This document shows positions 1-11,414 of a stretch of DNA of 27,497 nucleotides, one piece after another. The stretch spans positions 1-27,497 of the forward strand of contig JNEM01007938.1 of assembly GCA_000697335.1 (NCBI GenBank), written 5' to 3'. The position numbers and the translations under genes are program-made. Every line of letters starts with the position of its first letter. Within the stretch, counting starts at the first letter, position 1. The stretch is from Conidiobolus incongruus B7586 (Eukaryota; Entomophthoromycota; Entomophthoromycetes; Entomophthorales; Conidiobolaceae). The notes under the pieces were generated by a model. The model was not told where the DNA came from, searched no databases, and was given only the letters and a program-made list of their open reading frames with translations.

Positions 1-1657
1 TCAAAACACTAATTATAAATTTATTTTTATTGATAAAGTTATATTTTTAAATATTTATTTAATAATGATATAATAAAAACAATTATTAAAATAATATATT
101 ATTTAGATTATAACTTAAAAAATAAATAATTCTCTAATTAAAAAATACTCTTATTAAAAAAAGGTTTAAAAAAATTAATTAATTTATAAATTATAGAGTT
201 TTAATATTTAATAACATAAACTATATTTTAAATAATTTATGTTTGCTAAAATAATGATAAAAAGTTAATAATAATAAAACAAGACACTAATTTTAATTAT
301 TTATATTTGTAAATAATATATTGATAATTATTATTAAATTTAATATTAAAAACATATTAATATTTAAAAATCTGGAGCAATAATAACAAGAATCAGCTTA
401 ACTATAATGATATAATAAAAACCTTTAATATATGGCTTAATATTATAACTTTATATTTTTTATTTAATTTTATATCCAATAGGTTAAATTGAATATTACA
501 AATATATTAAACTATTTGATTTAAATAACCTAATATTAATACTCAACTAAAAGCCAACCCTAAACATATTTCAAAAAATAATATTAAAATATGTCCAAAT
601 AAAATAATATTTTTTTGATCTTGAAATATTCAAAGTACTCTGTATTATTTGAATCATTAAATTATAAATTTACCAAAATTATTTAGAATTATGAAATATT
701 AGTAAATTGAATTAATAATATATTATATTTATTTTGAATTGAGTGCTATGAATTTCAATCATCATTATATATTACTGATTTCTATTAAAAAAGAAATGTT
801 GCAAATATCATCAAATAAAGGATAAGACAAATTATTTGCAAAATTTCTTGAATATACTACGTAATCTAATTGATTAATGAATATTCAATGTCCAATTATA
901 ATTTTTTTGGCTCCATGAATTTTATAAAATTGAATAATTTAATATTAAATACCTGATTCCTATTATAATTGACAATAAATCCCTAAGTTACAGGTAGTGT
1001 ATTTGGAAACATTGGTTAAAAATAATTCATGTATCAGATATATTTAGTATTTTTTTAATAAAATAAATTTTGTATTATTAAACAAGTATTGCCAAGAAGT
1101 TTGTACTAATCAATTTCCAACTATAATATTATTAATAACTTATTCGTAGTCAATAAACTTATTTAAAAATTTTGTTTATATAGTAAAATTTGAATAAATT
1201 ACAAAAATCTAATAAATTCAATATATTTTAATGGATTCATTTTATTTTACTAATTCAATTAATCAAATAATTATAATGGTAAAATATATTTCAAAGCAAA
1301 CATATTTCATAATACATCAAAAACGTGGTAAATAGAGTAATTCATAATCAAAAATTCTGATCAAATCAATTGGATAATAAAGTTAAGAATGGCGAAAAAA
1401 ATTTCAAATTGATATTTTAAATGAGGAAAAAATTGGTAAATGAGGTAATTTTTAATAGTTATTAGATGGATTATTAATATCAATATAATCACTATAATTT
1501 AAAATAATTGTAATAATGATAAATAAATTGAATATTAATAACTTTTTTTGAAATGATATCCAAATTTGAACAAAATAATTTTAAACATTTTTATTAATAT
1601 TGAAATTATTTGAGGAATGACGAATTAGTAATTATAGCTATAATATAACATATGATT
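1..1657. other. AT-rich non-coding flank downstream of GT15 gene A
   Basis: This stretch is extremely AT-rich, with frequent stops in all frames. I see no gene, RNA gene or recognisable element. A patch at about 740-1010 is slightly richer in GC and has a short open run on the plus strand near 741-830, but nothing in it matches a family I know. The 3' UTR of gene A should lie in the last part, next to 1657. Confidence 0.6.
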
Positions 1658-2899
1658 TTAAGGTACTCCATTATCGCCAATACCCACTACTAAATTCCTA
1701 TATATGGCGAAATTATCGAGACTGAAGAGTTGATTTTGTTTGAAAATACGTCGGAAGAGGGGTACACAACTATAGGGCTCTGAATAAGTGATCATACCAA
1801 ATTGGGTGGGATCGCAATTGCAGTTAGATCGGAGCCAAGGGTCGCGAGGACAGTGGGATAAACCATCGTATGCGTATCCGATATTCTCAAAGAAGTGGAT
1901 CTTATCCCTGCTTTCGAACAAGGATAGATAAATACTGTGTACTGCTGAGTCGGACCATCTCTCATAAAAGAAACCACCTTTACGATCTAGAAAATTAAAG
2001 AAATTTTGATATGTTTCGGACCTCCATGTGGAGAGCTTACCAATTTCAAAATTGGACCAGAATGAGCACTTGTTGTAAGTCTTACCAAAGTCGTTACTAA
2101 CCAATTGCAACAGATTGTCCCGTGGTTGTAATTTGTAATGTCCGTTCGTATTCAGGAACTCTTGAATGCTTGGCCATAGTGTCGGTAAGGTTCTAGAGTC
2201 TTCGCGGGGTACTAAGCTAAAACCGAAAGTTAAATCATTTTCGGCTAAATACCTCAAGGGGTCAGGTTTAATATCGCACGTAAATTTCGCACCAGGGTCA
2301 ACTCTCCAATAGTAGTCGTAATTTTTTAGTAAAGGATGTTTGTAAAAGTAGCCAGAATGATATCTAAATAACCATATTAAATAAAAAAATAAAATAAAAT
2401 AAAAAATAGACTAAGTTTACCTAAACAAGTGTCTATAATATTCACTTCTAGCAAATGAAAAAGGTTCCGAATGAACCCTGGCTTCACTAGCCTTTTCCAA
2501 ATCGATCCATTCGGGTGCTTGCCAATGTGCTTTAGGTATTACACCAAATTCTACTTTAGACGAAGTTTTAGTTTTAATAGACTCCACAAAATTCGATGTA
2601 AAATTTTCAAAATTTAAAAAGATGTATGGATATTCGTGTAATTTGTTAAACCTGTCCTCAAGTTGTAACATAGTATTGAGCCAATTTTCTAATTCGTCAT
2701 TCCTTAAAACTATGACTATGGCGCCATTCACGCGGGTTGTGCCTTTCACACTTGGTTTGACTATTGGTTGAGGCGTATCAATATTGTCCGACCTATGTAA
2801 ATTAATAAACAATATACTAACAAGTAATAAAATACTGAATAAAATTTTAAGTATTATAGGTTTTTTATTACTACTAGTATTGACATCTTTAAATTTCAT
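1658..2899 (-). CDS. GT15 alpha-1,2-mannosyltransferase paralogue A, diverged and possibly inactive
   Basis: Kre2/Mnt1/Ktr family. Exons 2421-2899 and 1658-2363 flank a 57-nt intron (GTAAAC...TTTAG, phase 2, inside an Arg codon) and give 394 aa. A short cytosolic tail and a membrane anchor at about residues 15-33 give type II Golgi topology. The catalytic domain starts near residue 59 (AIVIVLRNDELENWL). Family landmarks are present: YYWRV (177-181), NFEI with its Glu at 266, GGFFYERW, and HCP plus a Cys-rich tail. Three motifs have changed. The metal motif EPD reads DPG (182-184). WGDAPVH reads WSDSAVH. GYxH, where His binds Mn2+ in Kre2p, reads GYAY (Tyr 325). The frame and splice sites are intact, so this is not an obvious pseudogene; I infer an altered or lost transferase activity. 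Its start lies 133 bp from the stop of the TACO1-like gene. An A6 then C6 run stands directly before the ATG on the coding strand. Confidence 0.9.
2364..2420 (-). other. Intron of GT15 gene A
   Basis: The donor GTAAAC follows TTTAG and the acceptor TTATTTAG precedes ATATCA. Splicing joins AG with A to make an Arg codon and restores the family sequence RHLFR-YHSGYF. The position and phase equal those of the intron in gene B. Confidence 0.88.
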
Positions 2900-3032
2900 C
2901 TTTTTTGGGGGGAAATAAACGAATAATTATTAAAGATAAATTTATTAGTAAAATTGATTTTATTCTTAAATCAAAACATTAATCATCAGGTGGGTGAATT
3001 TCCAATTGAGGACTGTAAAAATATGGGATGAA

Positions 3033-4076
3033 TTAACTGAATTGGACATTACTGTGAATTCGAACTACATCTTCCATATTTTCTAATTTGTTAAGAAATT
3101 CTGATATGGTTTGGCCTTCTTCAGTGCTTTCGTCAGTCACTAGAGCATCTTTAGGTTGATAGTAAGGTTCCATAGATTGTAATTTGAATTCAAGTTCGGT
3201 TTTGGAGCTTAAACTTTGTCCTAATTTGCCGAGTTGGTCAAATGAACAAATAACCTAATATTTATAAATTAATATTAATACATTTAATAAACAGAATATA
3301 AGACTCACAGTAGCAGATTGATTCTCCATATCGATATCGAAATCCTCAGCATCCAACTCAATGAGCAAATCCATTAATTTTTCATTATCGATTAATTGAT
3401 TATTAAAATTAAATTCGATTTTACCCTTCTTTTCGAACATCCAGGAAATATCAGTCATTGATCCTCTATTATATAATGAGTAATTGATAAAATAGAATTG
3501 GTTATATAGTTACCCTGAACGTGTTAAAATAGATCGGATAGCTTTGACAGTTCGATTTTTGCTGTCGGTAACAGTTTCACTAGTTGAATAAGATCGATAA
3601 ATAACTAATATAATCAAAAAATTAATAATGATTACATAATGACACTCACACCGTTAGGACCGTAACCCTGATAGACCATTTCATCCATAGGTGCATCACT
3701 TTGTCCCAATCCCTAAACAACAATTAATCAATACACCAATTTCTACAAAATGATATTAATTTACACCTACTTTTTTAAAAGCACTTTCCAGGTTCTTCTT
3801 GGGAAAATCTATAGACTTAGCTTTGTCGAGGAGTGCACTCAATCTCAAATTAAATTTGGGATCATCCCCACCACTCTTAATTGCAGATATGATCTCTAAA
3901 CCCAGTTTGGCGAATTGCGTACCTCGATTTAAATCTTTAGCGCCTTTAGCGTGTCGGATTTTACTCCATTTATTGTGGCCTGCATACCGAACTTGAATCA
4001 GTTGGGATGTCAGAGGTTGATTGAGGGTTTTGAGTAGGATTTGGGGCGATGTTGATTTGATTAAGTGTTGAATCAT
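3033..4076 (-). CDS. TACO1: TACO1/YebC-family mitochondrial translation factor
   Basis: YebC-type proteins act on ribosomes; mitochondrial TACO1 promotes synthesis of cytochrome oxidase subunit 1. I derive five exons: 3771-4076, 3636-3712, 3514-3579, 3309-3465 and 3033-3254. The introns are 58, 56, 48 and 54 nt, all GT...AG, and the product is 275 aa. Residues 1-30 are basic and hydroxylated with no acidic residue, a typical mitochondrial presequence ending in VRY before AGHNKWSKIRHAKGAKD, the conserved family start. Later landmarks are YQGYGPNG, a TDSKNRTV block, RSGGSMTDISWMFEKKG and the terminal LENMEDVV. Intron 2 was chosen because its GTAATC donor and CAACTAG acceptor restore the family spacing (GVSVIIETVTDSKNRT); the nearer GTGAGT donor does not fit the frame. 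The gene lies between two GT15 genes on the same strand, 133 and 205 bp away. The length is usual for the family. Confidence 0.93.
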
Positions 4077-4281
4077 TTTTTTTATTTTGATCTATTATTA
4101 GTTACTAGTGACAAGTGATGAAATGATTATTGATATAAATATTTATGTCAAAATAAAAAAATTAATTTTATGGGATTTTTATCAATCAAGAACTGATAAA
4201 GAATTATAAAATTTAAATTAATAATTTTTATTATTTTAATAATAATAATAATGATTAATAAAAAATTTATTAAAAAATGAA

Positions 4282-5539
4282 TTAGCTATATTTATCAAAG
4301 CTAAATAAATTTCTATGATCTTTCATTCTCAACCAACTTGGGACGCAAGAGTGAACCTCATTCATGGTAGTAACTCTGTAACCAGCGTCACAATGACACT
4401 TCAACTTAATTCCATCGTCCCTGGGGCAGTGAATAACTCCATCATGAATATATCCAATCTCGTTAAAGAAGTAAATCTCCTTCATACTCAAAAACAATGC
4501 TGCATAGATCGTATGCACTGGAGCATCACCCCAACGTTCGTAAAAGAACCCTCCGCTCTTGTCCAAATATTCGAAGAATTCGATATATTCTTTAGACCTC
4601 CAAAGGTCTAGCGATGCAATTTCGAAATTGGACCAAAAGTGACATCTATTATAAGTTTTGCCCTTGTCATCGGAGATCCAGTTCAAAGCGTTATCCCTGG
4701 GCAATTTTGATCTTAAGTTCTTGCTGTCAATATACTCCCATACGGTTTTCCACAGAGTTGGTATGGTGATTTCAGCTTCCCTCAACGCAATAGTAAACGA
4801 GTACTTGATACCGTTTTCGTGAATAAATCTAAACGGATCGGGCTCGATATCGCATAAGAATTCGATATCGGGTTCCACCCTCCAATAGTAGTGGTATTCG
4901 TTTAATAAGGGATGGCGGAAGAAGAAACCGGATTCGAATCTAATTCCAATATTAATAATTTATCGATAATACCCAATACATATAAATATATATATTTGAT
5001 AATTACCTACACATATGTCTATAACTCTCACTGGTACCATAATCCATATGTTTACTATTAAATCTATTTTCAGCAGCCTTGAACTGGTCAATAAATTCCG
5101 GAAATCCCCAATGTTCCCTAGGTATTAAACCAAATTTGACTTCTGCCTTCGTTCTGCTTCTTACAGTATCCTTAAACTCGTCAGTAAAGTTTCTGTCATT
5201 TAAAAATACATAAGGGTAGTTGTACCGGTTGTTAAATCGTTTTTCTAGTTGGTCCATACTCCTCAGCCAACCCTGTAATTCTTGATTACGTACAAGTACT
5301 ACAAATGCTGCTTTCACCCTGTCGGTTGTCATATCTTTCTCGTATTTAATATATCTTGTACCATAAGTAGCTAAAGGCATATCGTTTTCAGTGGGGTTTG
5401 GAAACTGAGGAACTTGATAACGTTTTAGATTAATATATAATACTGAAATTATTAAGAATAATCCAAATATTATTAGTTTTAAAAATTTTTTGGATTTTTC
5501 AGCGAAGTAATCGGATTTGTTTATTGGATTCCAATTCAT
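4282..5539 (-). CDS. GT15 alpha-1,2-mannosyltransferase paralogue B
   Basis: Kre2/Mnt1/Ktr family. Exons 5007-5539 and 4282-4939 are joined across a 67-nt intron (GTAATT...ATTAG, phase 2) at the same Arg codon as in gene A, giving 396 aa. The frame stays open upstream to an ATG at 5612-5614. I chose the ATG at 5537-5539 because it gives a short lysine-rich tail before the membrane segment (about 22-38) and a length matching the three paralogues. All key motifs are intact: KAAFVVLVRNQEL at the domain start, WRVEPD with Glu 200, CHFWSNFEI with Glu 284, YERWGDAPVH, and GYIH with His 343 followed by HCP. The enzyme should transfer mannose from GDP-mannose to alpha-mannosyl acceptors in the Golgi lumen with Mn2+. 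It ends 205 bp from the TACO1-like start and is divergent from the CNOT11-like gene. Confidence 0.93.
4940..5006 (-). other. Intron of GT15 gene B
   Basis: The donor GTAATT follows TGTAG and the acceptor TTGGAATTAG precedes ATTCGAATCC. Splicing makes RHMCR-FESGFFFRHP, which equals the uninterrupted sequence of intronless genes C and D. Phase and codon equal those of the gene A intron. Confidence 0.9.
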
Positions 5540-6137
5540 TATCAAATTAAAAGAATATGAAATTATTGGATAATTTAAGAGATGACTAGGTATAAAATAG
5601 AAATTATTTTCCAAAGTATATTTTCAAATAATGTTTTAAATTATTATTAAATAAAAACCTTTAAAATTAATTAGCAATTGATATATTTTTTATAAAAAAA
5701 TTCTAAATATTCTGAGGAGTAGTGGATTATCATAATTGAATACTATTATTATTTCCCTTTTTTTTAGAATTATTGGTATAAGTTGTTTTGTGGGTTATCA
5801 AATGTTGCATTGTATTTGTATTAATGAAAATTATTTATGCAGGAATATCCTAGAAATGAGGAAAAACAATAATGAAAATTAAAAGTTGTATTGAAATTAA
5901 TCTAATAATCTAAAACATAAATATTGTAAATATGTACTGTTTATTTTTGTGAACTATATAATATGAATAATATGGATATTTTTCAATTAATTCTTACCTA
6001 AAATTTTATTTAAATATTAATTCAACCCATAAACAACAGTCAAATGATTCAAATTAATTAAATTAACTAAACCTAATCCTAACTAAATTCACAGCAATTC
6101 CTAATGTTAATTTATTAAAATCAAAATATATAAAAAT
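5540..6137. other. Divergent intergenic region between GT15 B and the CNOT11-like gene
   Basis: About 600 bp separate two start codons that face away from each other, so both promoters must lie here. The sequence is AT-rich with several A and T runs. I cannot point to a specific factor site. Part of it (5540-5614) is an open extension of gene B that I treat as 5' leader. Confidence 0.6.
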
Positions 6138-7517
6138 ATGGACAAATCAAATACTAATCAGAATCCAATGAAAGAAATAATTATACAAAATTTAGAATAT
6201 GAAAAAACTTTATTACCAAGTATTGCTGAATCTATATTATGTCATCCTGTTCACTTTGATAATTATTTTAAAGCCAAATATTTATTTAAATTAATAGATA
6301 ACAGTAATTAATAAATTTTTTAATAATATATTGATAACTAATTTTTTAGTTGAAGAGGAGGAGAAGGAAGATCACCAAAATACTGAAGATATTAAAATAT
6401 GGATACTGAGTTTATATACTCTATTTAGAATGTATTCTAAGAACTCAATTGCTTATCATCCATATTTAGTAGAATTGCAAAATTTGTTGAATAATTTGTC
6501 GGAGAGTATTGAGGTTAAAAGAGAGAAGGACGAAAATATTCATTTGAATTTGACTATTAAGGAGAAGAGTTTGTTGCTCATTCTGTCCGATAGAGGCATT
6601 GAGGTAAATTGAATACTTTTTTGATGTGGATATGGTATTAATGGCCGTAGTTTGATAAGTGGTCTGTAGCTTCATCTATAAGACGATTACAATCCAATAA
6701 TCATCAGTTTAATCATATTAAATCTCTCCAGGATATTTTGAATTTGAAGAATCCGTTATTAGAAAAATTTATTGATGATGTTGAAACACTTGATCCTATT
6801 GAAATTCCTAAACCTTCCCCTCTCCTCATGGGTGAGTTGGGTTTCCTGGATTACAATCTCCCCATATACGATATTGCTTGGGATCATTCGATTGCCACAT
6901 TTGAGGAGCCTATCCCCGATGAAGCTATCTTTGCAGGGTGGCTAAAGTGTTATGAGAAAGTGATGAATGATCGCCAGGTAGAAGTATTCCTCGCTGAGAT
7001 GTATAAACCAGCCAATATCAATCGTTTAGTACCTTGGATGATCAAAAATTTAATCACGTATGATCAACTCGTGAACCTCTGCAAATATAATTTACTTCTC
7101 GCTGTCGAGTATTACAACTGTGCTGTAGGCCACGACTTCAGCCAACACATCCTGAAAACCCTGATGGATTCACCATTAGCGATGCCCCTTTTAGACCTTG
7201 TCAGCCAATTCGTCATCCAAGATATATGGATTCCTGAGAAATTCATGCGCGAATTTATATCCAAATGCATCGCTCACTGCCAATTCTCCAATTTGGACAA
7301 CTCCCAACAGAGCGAGCAGGTGAATCTAATCAGTAAATTCTTTATCGTGATCCTCGAGAGCAGCTGGATGGAGCGCGTCTTCGGTTCAATCACTGAAATG
7401 GAAAACTTTGCCACGCCCTTCGCGCAATTACCGGGAGTGACAAAATTATTCGAATTAATATCCGCTCATCTATCCCCTCAAAATCAATCAGTAAAGCAGA
7501 ATCATCATCACTCCTAA
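6138..7517 (+). CDS. CNOT11: CNOT11-like subunit of the CCR4-NOT deadenylase complex
   Basis: In animals CNOT11 pairs with CNOT10 and docks on the N-terminal part of CNOT1, in the complex that shortens mRNA poly(A) tails. I derive three exons: 6138-6303, 6350-6603 and 6651-7517. The introns are 46 and 47 nt (GTAATT...TTTTTTAG and GTAAAT...GGCCGTAG) and the product is 428 aa. The third exon is open in frame from 6651, which supports the second acceptor. The N-terminal helical part (WILSLYTLFRMYSKNSIAYHPY) resembles the human segment ALYLLWEMYRTEPLAANPF. The C-terminal DUF2363-type domain, about residues 195-415, starts PSPLLMGELGFLDYNLPIYD, like the human block with ELAWLNP and a WD motif. It continues with LVNLCKYNLLLAVEYY, like DLVENNPLVAIEML, and FMREFISKCIAHC, like FIHLYISNCISTC. 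It is shorter than the human protein because the linker between the two parts is reduced. The tail ends in a His run. Confidence 0.85.
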
Positions 7518-9510
7518 GTTTTCTAATAATTGTATTCTATTTTCGTTTTTCATAATTTATAGATTATAACAATTTAATTCATATTTCATATTGAACCCTA
7601 ATATATTTCAACCTTTTATCAATTTATAAATAATATTCACTCCAATTAATAAAATTTATAAAATCAATTTATATTCATTTTCAATTAAAAAAATTATTTC
7701 AATTTTGATCAATTGATACTAAATGAAATTTTATGTGTTAAAAGACTAGTTCTCAAATTTCTTACATAATTTCATGTTTATTTTAATTATTCAGTCAATT
7801 GTTCATTTAGATAAAATCTGTACCAAATTCTAATTTATATACAAAATTCATTGTATAAATACCTTTGAATGAGTTAATAAATATGATTCTTCTCCTTTTC
7901 TCTAAGGATCTTATTATTATTCCCTGATTGCTATTAACCCCTGTTATTTCCCAAGATTAAAAACTGGTATTATTTATACTATTCACTATTAACATTTATA
8001 TCTAAATCTCATATAAAACTACTGCTAACTTATCAAACTTGCTACGTCATCAATTTAATCGAAACTTCCTATGCACGTCTGATTTTTACCCACTCAAGTA
8101 ATAATATCAGCTAAATCATATATATTTAATTTAGACTAATTAATTGACAATTATGCATAGTTTATTATAATATATTCTATTATTTGATTTCAATAATATT
8201 TATAATTTTATATCAAATAATTTATTTGAATTAGGTTTAATAAATATTTAGTTAATTTTGATTAATATTCAACTCACCTATTAATTTTTTATCAAACTTT
8301 ATTAAATATTTAATTATTAAAATAAATATTAGTTGAATATAAATTAATATGATTTTTATACTCAGTTTCCAAAAAAAAAATTCAATCTCTTAAATAATAC
8401 AAAATTAAGGATTTTAAAGGTTAAGTTAAAATATGGATGGTTTATATTAAGAAGTATTGAGTTTCCAAACTTTTTTCATATTTATAATATATTATTATTA
8501 TTGTGATTTTATATATAATTAATAATTCATAGAAATAATCAATAATATTTATGAATCTATATAATTACGTTATATCCAATAATATATTTATATTCTTTTT
8601 ATTAATATGTATATTAAATTTTAATTATAGGTTTCATTTTTAATTCTAATCACTGATTTTTAAATATATAGTAAAATTGTTAAATAAAAATATTAGTAAT
8701 AATAAATTTATCTAATTATTTTATATTAATTCATAATAGGTTTTGGAATTATTTATATTTTAATTATATATCTTTGATATTTATAATATTACAATAATTA
8801 GGAAATGAGATTATTTATTTGTGATTATTTATATATTTTTAAAATAATATTTAATTTTTTTAATATTGGATTTTATTAATTGGTATTTACTATCATTATA
8901 TTTCCTTTTTCATGGATAAAGGTATAAATTATTAATCTTATATATAAAAATAATAATTCAAACAAAAGTAATTTATATTCTTAATTATCCTTTAATATTG
9001 GGCAATTTAATAATATCAGATCCAAAAAAATATTTTATAATCTTTTAAGTTATAAATCAATATTTATTATTTTAAGAATTATTGGTATTATATTAATATA
9101 TATTCTTTGAATAAAGATCAATTTTATTAAAAATTTCAAAAATAAATCAATAAAATTATTTTTATACTAAGTATACCTATATATTTATAATTATAATTTA
9201 TATTAATATAAAAGAATGGTTTAAAAATTTATTGATCTATATTTTTTAATGTATTAAAAAACAATTTAGCCAAAGAGCTTTTTAAATAGGTTATCATTTA
9301 AAAATTTAATTAATAGAATATTAAAATAAATATTATATTCAACATAAAATAAAATCATTCATCAAATTATGAAAAATTGGATTTATTTGATATAAACTAT
9401 TCAAAATATATCTAATATCTAATCATATATTTTTAGATTTATTATAATTTAATGTTATTAAATTTGATAAAATTTTGAATATATAATCGAAATATTAATT
9501 ATCACTAATT

Positions 9511-9770
9511 TTATTCTAAAATAGTATCCAAACCTCGAGCTTTAATGAATTTTATCATGTGCACAAAATTATAGTAAATGAAAGATTTGTACTTCTCAAT
9601 TACACTATCTTTCACCACAAACATAATCCAGATCACTAATATACAATTCATGGTTGTACATATTAAATGTGATTTCATAAATCAAAAGTTGATAAATCAC
9701 ACCTCAATATATACCAATCATTGGAAATTTTTCGAATGATGTAAGCTTGTCGGCGCAGAATGAATTAATT
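9511..9770 (-). mobile_element. Ty3/gypsy-like integrase fossil (fragment)
   Basis: On the minus strand a short open run (9511-9651) begins near ILVI and ends in ARGLDTILE. Its order and spacing resemble the gypsy integrase core, where ILVVVDRF is followed about 40 residues later by HGLP..I.SD. Just upstream is a stretch with W..I..D, like the segment that precedes this core in the family. A Ty1/copia integrase is a less likely reading. The fragment is broken and old; no ends or repeats were recognised. The call rests on motif spacing by eye. Confidence 0.38.
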
Positions 9771-10286
9771 TATGTATAACATATACACTTTAATTATTCT
9801 AATTGTTAAATAATTCGAATTTTGGTGATTTTGTCAATTTTTTGATGAATTAAATTTATTATCAATTAAAATATGTATAACCAATATCCTCATTATAGTA
9901 TATTTCATTCACTTCACATATTTTTTTCATTCAGTTTAACATATAATTAAATATATAGCGATGGGAATTATCGCTAAAATTCAAGATATACCACATTTGG
10001 TAACCAAAACAAACTATCAATTAAAATATTAAATAGTATTTTTTTTATGTTTAATTTCAAAAAAAGAATCAAAATTTTAAATAATATTGATTTATAAAAT
10101 ATGAAAACTATATAGTTTTAATAAATAATTTTAAAAACTTTCTCCATTATCTTGATCTTTTAAATTATTCTATTATATTGAATTAACTAAGAACCATATA
10201 GATTTCAGTGTACTGAACAAATTTTTAAAATCATATTTAACACTTCAAATCTAGTATGGAATTCTGAATGATAAACTGATAATTAA

Positions 10287-10320
<34 letters not shown>
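10287..10320. repeat. (AAT)n microsatellite
   Basis: About 11 uninterrupted copies of the trinucleotide AAT lie in the AT-rich gap upstream of GT15 gene C. Confidence 0.95.
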
Positions 10321-11414
10321 GTAAATAGTCCTAGAAATAAAATTAAAAATAGCAAATTATTTTAATTTTTATAGTTGTTGAAATTTTTTATATAATTTAT
10401 TGTGTACAAAAGGCTTTTAGTACTATTAAACTAATATTTTGATTCTACCTATATGAATATAATAAAATTTAATTTTTTTTAAAAATACTTTCTAATTTGT
10501 CACGTGTATGATAATTTGTATATACTTTTAATAATATTCCATACTTTATTAAATATATAGTTAATATGATCAATTTGACTCTTTAACTTATATAATATAA
10601 CATTTAGTTTAATATTATTTATATCTGAATATATATTTAAAGAATCAATAGCTTATATTCAGAGTGCTAGAACTTATATTATTATTTGCATATAGTTCTT
10701 AAATATTGATACCATATTTATAAATTCATCAACTGGCATACAATGCAAAAAGATATATCTTTAAGTAAAAATAATGCAATTTTTTGGATGTTGGTCTTAA
10801 AAAAGCTTATTAAATAGTGGCTCCTTGGCTTTAAATGATTCCTTCACCAATTCTTTGAGCATATTTATAATGTAATAATGTGTACTGCAATTTGATCTTA
10901 ATTATATTCTACCCAATTTTTAATTCGAAAAATAGGATAAATTAGTAATTTCAATATAAATTTTATAAATGATAAAAAACTGAAGTTATAAAGATATTTA
11001 AAGATTGAGACAATTGATATCAATAATATAAAAGGATTTTTATATGAAAATTGAATATTACTAGTTTCAAGTTATTATGTAATAAAATTAAATATCTCCC
11101 AATTTAATAAATTTGAAAAAAAATTTCTTTTCCACACTCACTTTTTTAATTAATAAAGATTCATCTAAAAATAATTCAAATTAATAAAATATAAGATTAA
11201 TGGATATGATTCAAAAAAAATTTTATTAAAATAATATTACCAGTTGGATATATAAATAGATTGTATACCTTCATTCAAGTACCTAATCTCTAGAATTATA
11301 AAAATATATATATAAATAATTTATCAATCAAATAAGATTAAATTATAAAGATCATATTCATAGAATAATAAATAATTTTGTAAATTGATAGTTATTTGAT
11401 TACGTTCTAATATA

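Larger units (their letters stand above)
7518..11414. other. 3.9 kb AT-rich gap with eroded element remains
   Basis: No intact gene is visible. A somewhat GC-richer patch at about 7860-8110 holds TACGTCA (8043-8049), which resembles a CRE/ATF-type site but may be chance. A Ty3/gypsy-like remnant lies at about 9511-9770 and an AAT microsatellite at 10287-10320. A minus-strand open run at about 10798-10865 reads NMLKELVKESFKAKEPLFNK and matches nothing I know. The promoter of GT15 gene C should be in the last few hundred bases. Confidence 0.55.

Noticed and set aside
3001-3032. An extra 3' exon of the TACO1-like gene using GTAATG and the TTTTTACAG acceptor
   Set aside because: The family normally ends where the stop at 3033-3035 lies, and the added residues would not match anything conserved.
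4315-4611. Plus-strand open frame inside gene B exon 2, and similar antisense frames inside genes A, C and D and the TACO1-like gene
   Set aside because: They mirror conserved coding sequence on the other strand and show no independent family motif.
5540-5614. Upstream ATG giving gene B 25 more residues
   Set aside because: The extra residues put a long hydrophobic stretch before the tail, do not resemble the paralogues, and would make the protein longer than the other three.
6466-6675. Minus-strand open frame over the CNOT11-like gene
   Set aside because: It is antisense to exon 2 and part of exon 3 and has no recognisable content.
6604-6731. A single 128-nt second intron in the CNOT11-like gene ending at CTCCAG
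   Set aside because: A 47-nt intron ending at 6650 leaves 27 further in-frame codons open (FDKWSVASSIRRLQ...) and matches the length of the first intron.
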